Assembly: GCA_023428365.1 (NCBI GenBank) | Contig: JAEYYQ010000328.1 | Span: 1 to 10,473, forward strand | DNA length: 10,473 nt | Reading direction: 5' to 3' | DNA from: Pseudomonadota bacterium | GTDB lineage: Bacteria; Pseudomonadota; Alphaproteobacteria; Rhizobiales; Hyphomicrobiaceae | Shown here: positions 7,312 through 10,473 of the stretch, in pieces | Layout: the number at the start of each line of letters is the position of its first letter | Numbering within the stretch: the first letter of the stretch is position 1 | Notes under the pieces: model-generated | Told to the model about the DNA's origin: nothing | The model's input: the letters and a program-made list of their open reading frames with translations, nothing else | Databases searched by the model: none | Program-made: the position numbers and the translations under genes

Positions 7312-8604
7312 TCAATTTATAAATTGCGGCATCACCAGCCGTGGCAGGAACAACGCGATCTCTGGGAACATGATGACCGTGAAGACCACCGCTAGAAACA
7401 GGGCATAGAAGACCCACATTTGGCTCATCACTTCCGAGACCTTGATCTTGCCGATGACGCAGGCCAGCAACAGGCAAAGTCCGTAAGGCGGCGTGACAAG
7501 CCCGAGGGCTAGCGTCATCACGACGACAAGACCAGCGTGGACCGGATTTGCCCCGGACGCAGTGACGATCTCCTCAACAATCGGCATGAAAATGATAATG
7601 GCGGGAATGCCATCCATGAACGTGCCGAGGACGATGAAGACACCGCAAATGAAGAACAACGCCAATGTAGCGTCCTGCGCGACAGGACCAGCGAGCTCCG
7701 CAATCTGGGCCGGTGCATCGAAGTAGGCCAGCAACCAGCCGAACACCATTGCAGCGGCAACGGCGAGAAGAGGCTGCGAATAGATCACGGTCGCATCGAC
7801 CAGCACCTTAGGCATGGCACTCAGCTTTGCCGAACGGAACACACCGAAAATGAGGAAGATCGTATAGACGCAGGCGACCATGCCCGCTTCAGTGGCCGTG
7901 AAGTGACCAGTGAGCACACCACCGATAATGATGACCGGCACCATCAAGGGCAGCAGACCGCCCTTGAACGCGGCCCCCAGCTCGGACAGCGACGCTCGCT
8001 GCTCGGCAGGAATGTCATGCTTCACGGCGTAGTAGTAGGAGTAGGCCATCTGGGCAACGCCGACCAGGAGACCTGGAATTGCGCCAGCCAGGAACAGCGC
8101 GCCGATCGAGACACCACCGGCGGCGCCATATATCACCATCAGGATGCTCGGCGGGATGATCACACCCATGGTCGAGGACGCTGCAGTCAACGCGACGGTA
8201 AAGCGGCGATCGAACCCACGCTTGATCATGGCTGGAATGATGACCGCGCCCACACCAGCCGTATCGGCGGTGGAAGAGCCCGACATACCCGCAAAGATCA
8301 TGCTGACGACGACGTTGATATGCGCCAAGCCGCCGCGCACCCAGCCAACCATCGCGTAAGCTAGGCGGATGAGACGGTCGGTAATCAATCCGGCATTCAG
8401 TAGCTGGCCAGCCAACAGGAAGAACGGCACAGCCATCAGCGTGAACGAGTTCAAGCCGTGGAACATCTGCTGGGCAACAAGGTCCAGACTGAGACCCTCG
8501 TGCCAGATGAGAAATGCCGAGGATAGCGCCAGAGAGTGCGCGATCGGCACCCGCACAAGGACTAAGCCGAAGAAGGTCAAAAACAGAAGTGCAATAGGGC
8601 TCAC
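7312..8604 (-). CDS. dctM: TRAP transporter large permease subunit (DctM)
   Basis: The product is 430 residues, the usual DctM length, and is hydrophobic throughout, with about 12 membrane helices predicted. Family signatures include FFLLAGQLLNAG (about 61-72), GMSGSSTADTAGVG (106-119), GVIIPPSILMVIYG (147-160) and LFLAGAIPGLLVG. It is the sodium-coupled transport channel that moves the substrate delivered by DctP across the inner membrane. The start is GTG at 8604, overlapping the dctQ stop by GTGA, so translation is coupled. A 14-bp palindrome, CAATTTATAAATTG, covers the last codons at 7313-7326. The gene appears intact although its 3' flank is IS debris. Confidence 0.96.
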   Translation of the reverse strand: MSPIALLFLTFFGLVLVRVPIAHSLALSSAFLIWHEGLSLDLVAQQMFHGLNSFTLMAVPFFLLAGQLLNAGLITDRLIRLAYAMVGWVRGGLAHINVVVSMIFAGMSGSSTADTAGVGAVIIPAMIKRGFDRRFTVALTAASSTMGVIIPPSILMVIYGAAGGVSIGALFLAGAIPGLLVGVAQMAYSYYYAVKHDIPAEQRASLSELGAAFKGGLLPLMVPVIIIGGVLTGHFTATEAGMVACVYTIFLIFGVFRSAKLSAMPKVLVDATVIYSQPLLAVAAAMVFGWLLAYFDAPAQIAELAGPVAQDATLALFFICGVFIVLGTFMDGIPAIIIFMPIVEEIVTASGANPVHAGLVVVMTLALGLVTPPYGLCLLLACVIGKIKVSEVMSQMWVFYALFLAVVFTVIMFPEIALFLPRLVMPQFIN

Positions 8605-9110
8605 GACTTCATTCCTTCCTCAAGCGTTTCGATCTCAGACACGGGAGGAGGAGATCCAGTCAACAGATGCTCAATGGAAAACAGCATCATTGGGATTGCG
8701 GGAAGCGGCAGAGCGATAAGGAACGGCCAAAGAGGAAAACCCATCATTGGCGTGAAGCGGGTAATGCCAGCCATGGCCTGCTTCCATCCAGTCCAGAACA
8801 GCAAAATTGCAAATAGCAGCACCAGAACATTAGCAAACGTGCGAAGCGTTCGATCAAGCCAAGGCGGGAGCGGAGGTAGTACTTCAACGGAAAGATGCGC
8901 CTGACGCCGCGTGCACACTGCGGCGCCCAGCATCACTGACCAAATGAACAGCGAAACCGAGACTTCAGACGGCCAGAGCAGAGGCGACTTCAACACCTGC
9001 CGAAAAAATACATCGATAAAAACGACGGCTGTAAAAATCAAAAGGCAGAGCGCAGCCGCATAGCAGCAAAATCGCTCTAAGGCGGCATTGAACCGCACAA
9101 ACGTCTCCAT
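8601..9110 (-). CDS. dctQ: TRAP transporter small permease subunit (DctQ)
   Basis: From the ATG at 9110 the product is 169 residues, typical of DctQ. Four membrane helices are predicted at about 15-36, 48-67, 86-108 and 122-146. Family features are the FIDVFFRQVLKSPLLWPSEV segment after helix 1, RRQAHLSVEV after helix 2, and FTPMMGFPLWPF before helix 4. I prefer this start to the frame's earliest ATG at 9173 because a GGAG lies about nine bases before 9110 and the extra 21 residues would be atypical. DctQ forms the membrane complex with DctM. It overlaps dctM by 4 bases and lies 88 bases after dctP. Confidence 0.93.
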   Translation of the reverse strand: METFVRFNAALERFCCYAAALCLLIFTAVVFIDVFFRQVLKSPLLWPSEVSVSLFIWSVMLGAAVCTRRQAHLSVEVLPPLPPWLDRTLRTFANVLVLLFAILLFWTGWKQAMAGITRFTPMMGFPLWPFLIALPLPAIPMMLFSIEHLLTGSPPPVSEIETLEEGMKS

Positions 9111-9137
9111 TCGGACTACTCCGCTTCGGTGACCGCG

Positions 9138-9175
9138 AATAAAAAAACCGGCGCCGTATGGAAACCCATCCACAC
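9138..9175 (-). terminator. Hairpin plus T-run in the dctP-dctQ gap
   Basis: In the minus-strand transcript GTGTGGA (9175-9169) can pair with TCCATAC (9162-9156), including one G-U pair. This is followed by GGCGCCGG and seven T residues (9147-9141). The T run is about 8 bases from the stem, so this is a weak or partial terminator at best. Partial termination here would give more binding protein than permease, as is common in such operons (inference). Confidence 0.3.
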
Positions 9176-9198
9176 GACGCCTGTCATTGTCGGGTGAT

Positions 9199-10200
9199 TT
9201 ATTTCAGCGCGCGAATGCGAGCAATAATGTCGGTCGCTCCGAGCTCTTTGGCGACCTCGTCCTGCAAGGGCGACAGCTTCGCAATGAACGGAGCGGTGTC
9301 AACGGTGTTGACCTTTACGCCGTTCTTCTCCTGCATGTCCTTGAGGACCTTCGCGTCGCCCTCAACAGCGTCATTGACAGAGAACGTCGAGATCTCCGCA
9401 CCAACCTTCTGAACTGCTGCCTTCTGCTTATCCGACAGCTTGTTCCAGGTCACGTCGCTGATGAAGATGCCCGAAACCGGCCACTGATGCCCGGTGAGTG
9501 AGAAATACTGAGCAACTTCGTAATGTTTGCTCAGACCATACGAACCGGGAGAATTCTCTGCGGACTGAATGAGGCCGGTCTGCATGCCAGTGTACAGATC
9601 GCCGAATGGAATGGCGAGCGGCGAGGTGCCGAGCGAGCCCCAAACCTTGGACTCAACAGGCGATGCCATAACGCGCATCTTGATCTGATTGAGATCCTCA
9701 ACAGTCTTCACCGGGCCCTTGTTACTATAGTAGTGACGTGCACCTGGAGTGATCAGGCCCGCGCGGCGGAAGCCTGGGTTCGCCTCTGCCGTCATGGCGT
9801 CGAACATCTTCAGGAATTCGGGGTCGTTCAGAACCTTCAGGAAGTGATCCTGGTCAGCAAACATGTAGCTGACGCTCAGCACGCCGTACTTCTTGACGAA
9901 GCTTGAAGCGTTGGCGGTGGTGGCAACCGAGAAATCCATATTGCCGCTCTTCAGGCCATCGAGCATCGCAGTTTCCGTGCCCAACTGAGCGCCGGGGAAA
10001 ATGCGAACCGTAATTTCGCCGTCGGTTTCCTCGGCGAGACGCTTGGCGAAGTGTTGCGCAGTGCGGTGATACGTATGAGCTGCCACCTGGTCATGACCGA
10101 AGCGGAGCGTAACCTTCTGAGCCATCGCCGGAGCGGCTTGGCCGATTGCTAAACCCAGGCCAAGCGCGGCCAGTACTGTTCGACGTCCAAAAGTGATCAT
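9199..10200 (-). CDS. dctP: TRAP transporter periplasmic substrate-binding protein (DctP)
   Basis: The product is 333 residues. The N-terminus has an arginine pair and a hydrophobic stretch, GRRTVLAALGLGLAIG, ending in AMA-Q, so cleavage after residue 27 is likely; the route could be Tat or Sec. Family blocks are VTLRFGHDQVAAHTYH, FAKRLAEETDGEITVRIFPGAQLG, the KMRVMASPV segment with Arg176 at the position that normally pairs with a substrate carboxylate, and FGDLYTGMQTGLIQSAENSP. It binds an organic acid in the periplasm and hands it to DctQM. The start at 10200 has a strong GGGGAG site about nine bases upstream. It is the first gene of the operon. The substrate cannot be named from sequence alone. 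Confidence 0.96.
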   Translation of the reverse strand: MITFGRRTVLAALGLGLAIGQAAPAMAQKVTLRFGHDQVAAHTYHRTAQHFAKRLAEETDGEITVRIFPGAQLGTETAMLDGLKSGNMDFSVATTANASSFVKKYGVLSVSYMFADQDHFLKVLNDPEFLKMFDAMTAEANPGFRRAGLITPGARHYYSNKGPVKTVEDLNQIKMRVMASPVESKVWGSLGTSPLAIPFGDLYTGMQTGLIQSAENSPGSYGLSKHYEVAQYFSLTGHQWPVSGIFISDVTWNKLSDKQKAAVQKVGAEISTFSVNDAVEGDAKVLKDMQEKNGVKVNTVDTAPFIAKLSPLQDEVAKELGATDIIARIRALK

Positions 10201-10247
10201 GAGTGTCTCTCCCCTTGAAAGTATCAGGACTTAAGGTTGCGTGGACT

Positions 10248-10271
10248 GGGCAAGTGAATAGCCAATTGCCC
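10248..10271. promoter_or_regulatory. Inverted repeat upstream of dctP, possible operator
   Basis: GGGCAA and TTGCCC, separated by 12 bases, lie 48-71 bases before the dctP start. This position and symmetry would suit a dimeric regulator. No good -35/-10 pair was found here. No regulator gene for the operon is visible in the window. Confidence 0.3.
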
Positions 10272-10296
10272 GATCCTGAGGCTCTCTAGGAGCCGT

Positions 10297-10318
10297 GCCT
10301 AAGCCTATTGACTTAGGC
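10297..10318 (-). terminator. Small hairpin overlapping the stop of the rightmost gene
   Basis: GCCTAAG, eight bases, then CTTAGGC. A second weak hairpin, GGCTC / GAGCC, follows on the same strand at about 10279-10294. Together they may end transcription of the minus-strand gene that stops at 10313. The stems are short and there is no T run. Confidence 0.3.
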
Positions 10319-10473
10319 TCGCTCCGATTGGAGCCACTCCGCGACACGCTCGGAGCGCGGCTGCGGCGCTTTCTTTGCCAGCTCTGCCGCCAGGTTCATA
10401 GGCTCAGGCTTGAACAGCCGAGCATCCATCTCACGGCAATTGTCCGCGATCTTCGGCTTGAACGCCATATGCG
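10313..10473 (-). CDS. Unidentified small protein or C-terminal part (runs to right edge)
   Basis: A minus-strand frame ends in TAA at 10315-10313. From the ATG at 10468 it encodes 51 residues beginning MAFKPKIADNCREMDARLFK and ending VAEWLQSERA. The frame is still open at the window edge, one codon upstream, so this may be the end of a longer protein. It is charged and probably helical, with no membrane segment, and I do not recognise it. It is co-directional with dctP and about 110 bases upstream, so it could belong to the same transcription unit. Confidence 0.5.
   Translation of the reverse strand, partial: HMAFKPKIADNCREMDARLFKPEPMNLAAELAKKAPQPRSERVAEWLQSERA

Noticed and set aside
7537..8364. 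A 275-codon plus-strand frame
   Set aside because: It lies entirely opposite the intact dctM gene and is full of Arg, His, Asp and Glu, as expected for the antisense of a membrane protein gene.
9111..9173. N-terminal extension of dctQ to the ATG at 9173
   Set aside because: The extra 21 residues are not typical of DctQ, cover the T-run and hairpin region, and the ATG at 9110 has a better placed ribosome site.

Overview
The window looks like the accessory part of an alphaproteobacterial chromosome or large replicon, most likely Rhizobiales (Bradyrhizobium/Rhodopseudomonas/Mesorhizobium-like). This is an inference from moderately GC-rich coding style, DctP/DctQ/DctM TRAP genes, a large animal-type haem peroxidase, and rhizobial-looking IS21 and IS3 transposase remnants. 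No rRNA, tRNA, CRISPR array or phage module was seen.

Layout. (1) 1-1042, minus strand: the N-terminal 347 residues of a large animal-haem-peroxidase-like protein that runs off the left edge, possibly preceded by a small ORF (1066-1335). (2) 1453-3602, plus strand, divergent from the peroxidase: an overlapping pair made of a membrane sensor histidine kinase (HisKA_3 type) and a NarL/FixJ response regulator. (3) About 3812-7252: a cluster of broken genes. In order these are an unidentified C-terminal tail, the 3' end of an IS21-type istB, an ArsR-rhodanese regulator lacking its 5' end, a nucleoside phosphorylase lacking its start and its middle, a stretch with no recognisable gene, the C-terminal half of a diaminopropionate ammonia-lyase-like PLP enzyme, and a decayed IS3-family transposase. 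(4) 7312-10200, minus strand: an intact TRAP transporter operon dctP-dctQ-dctM. (5) 10313-10473: the 3' end of a small or partial unidentified gene on the minus strand.

How they work together. The kinase and regulator form one two-component system (overlapping ATGA junction); the divergent peroxidase gene is a reasonable but unproven target. The TRAP genes encode a complete secondary uptake system for an organic acid: secreted binding protein, small membrane subunit and large membrane subunit. The region between these two intact blocks has been built by insertions and deletions. At least two deletion joints can be placed to within a few bases, both in the arsR/phosphorylase remnant.

I did not find a convincing undescribed system. 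The most informative observations are the composite deletion scar at 4785-4851, the pair of perfect dyads inside the first codons of the kinase gene, and the arrangement of the peroxidase with its divergent two-component pair.
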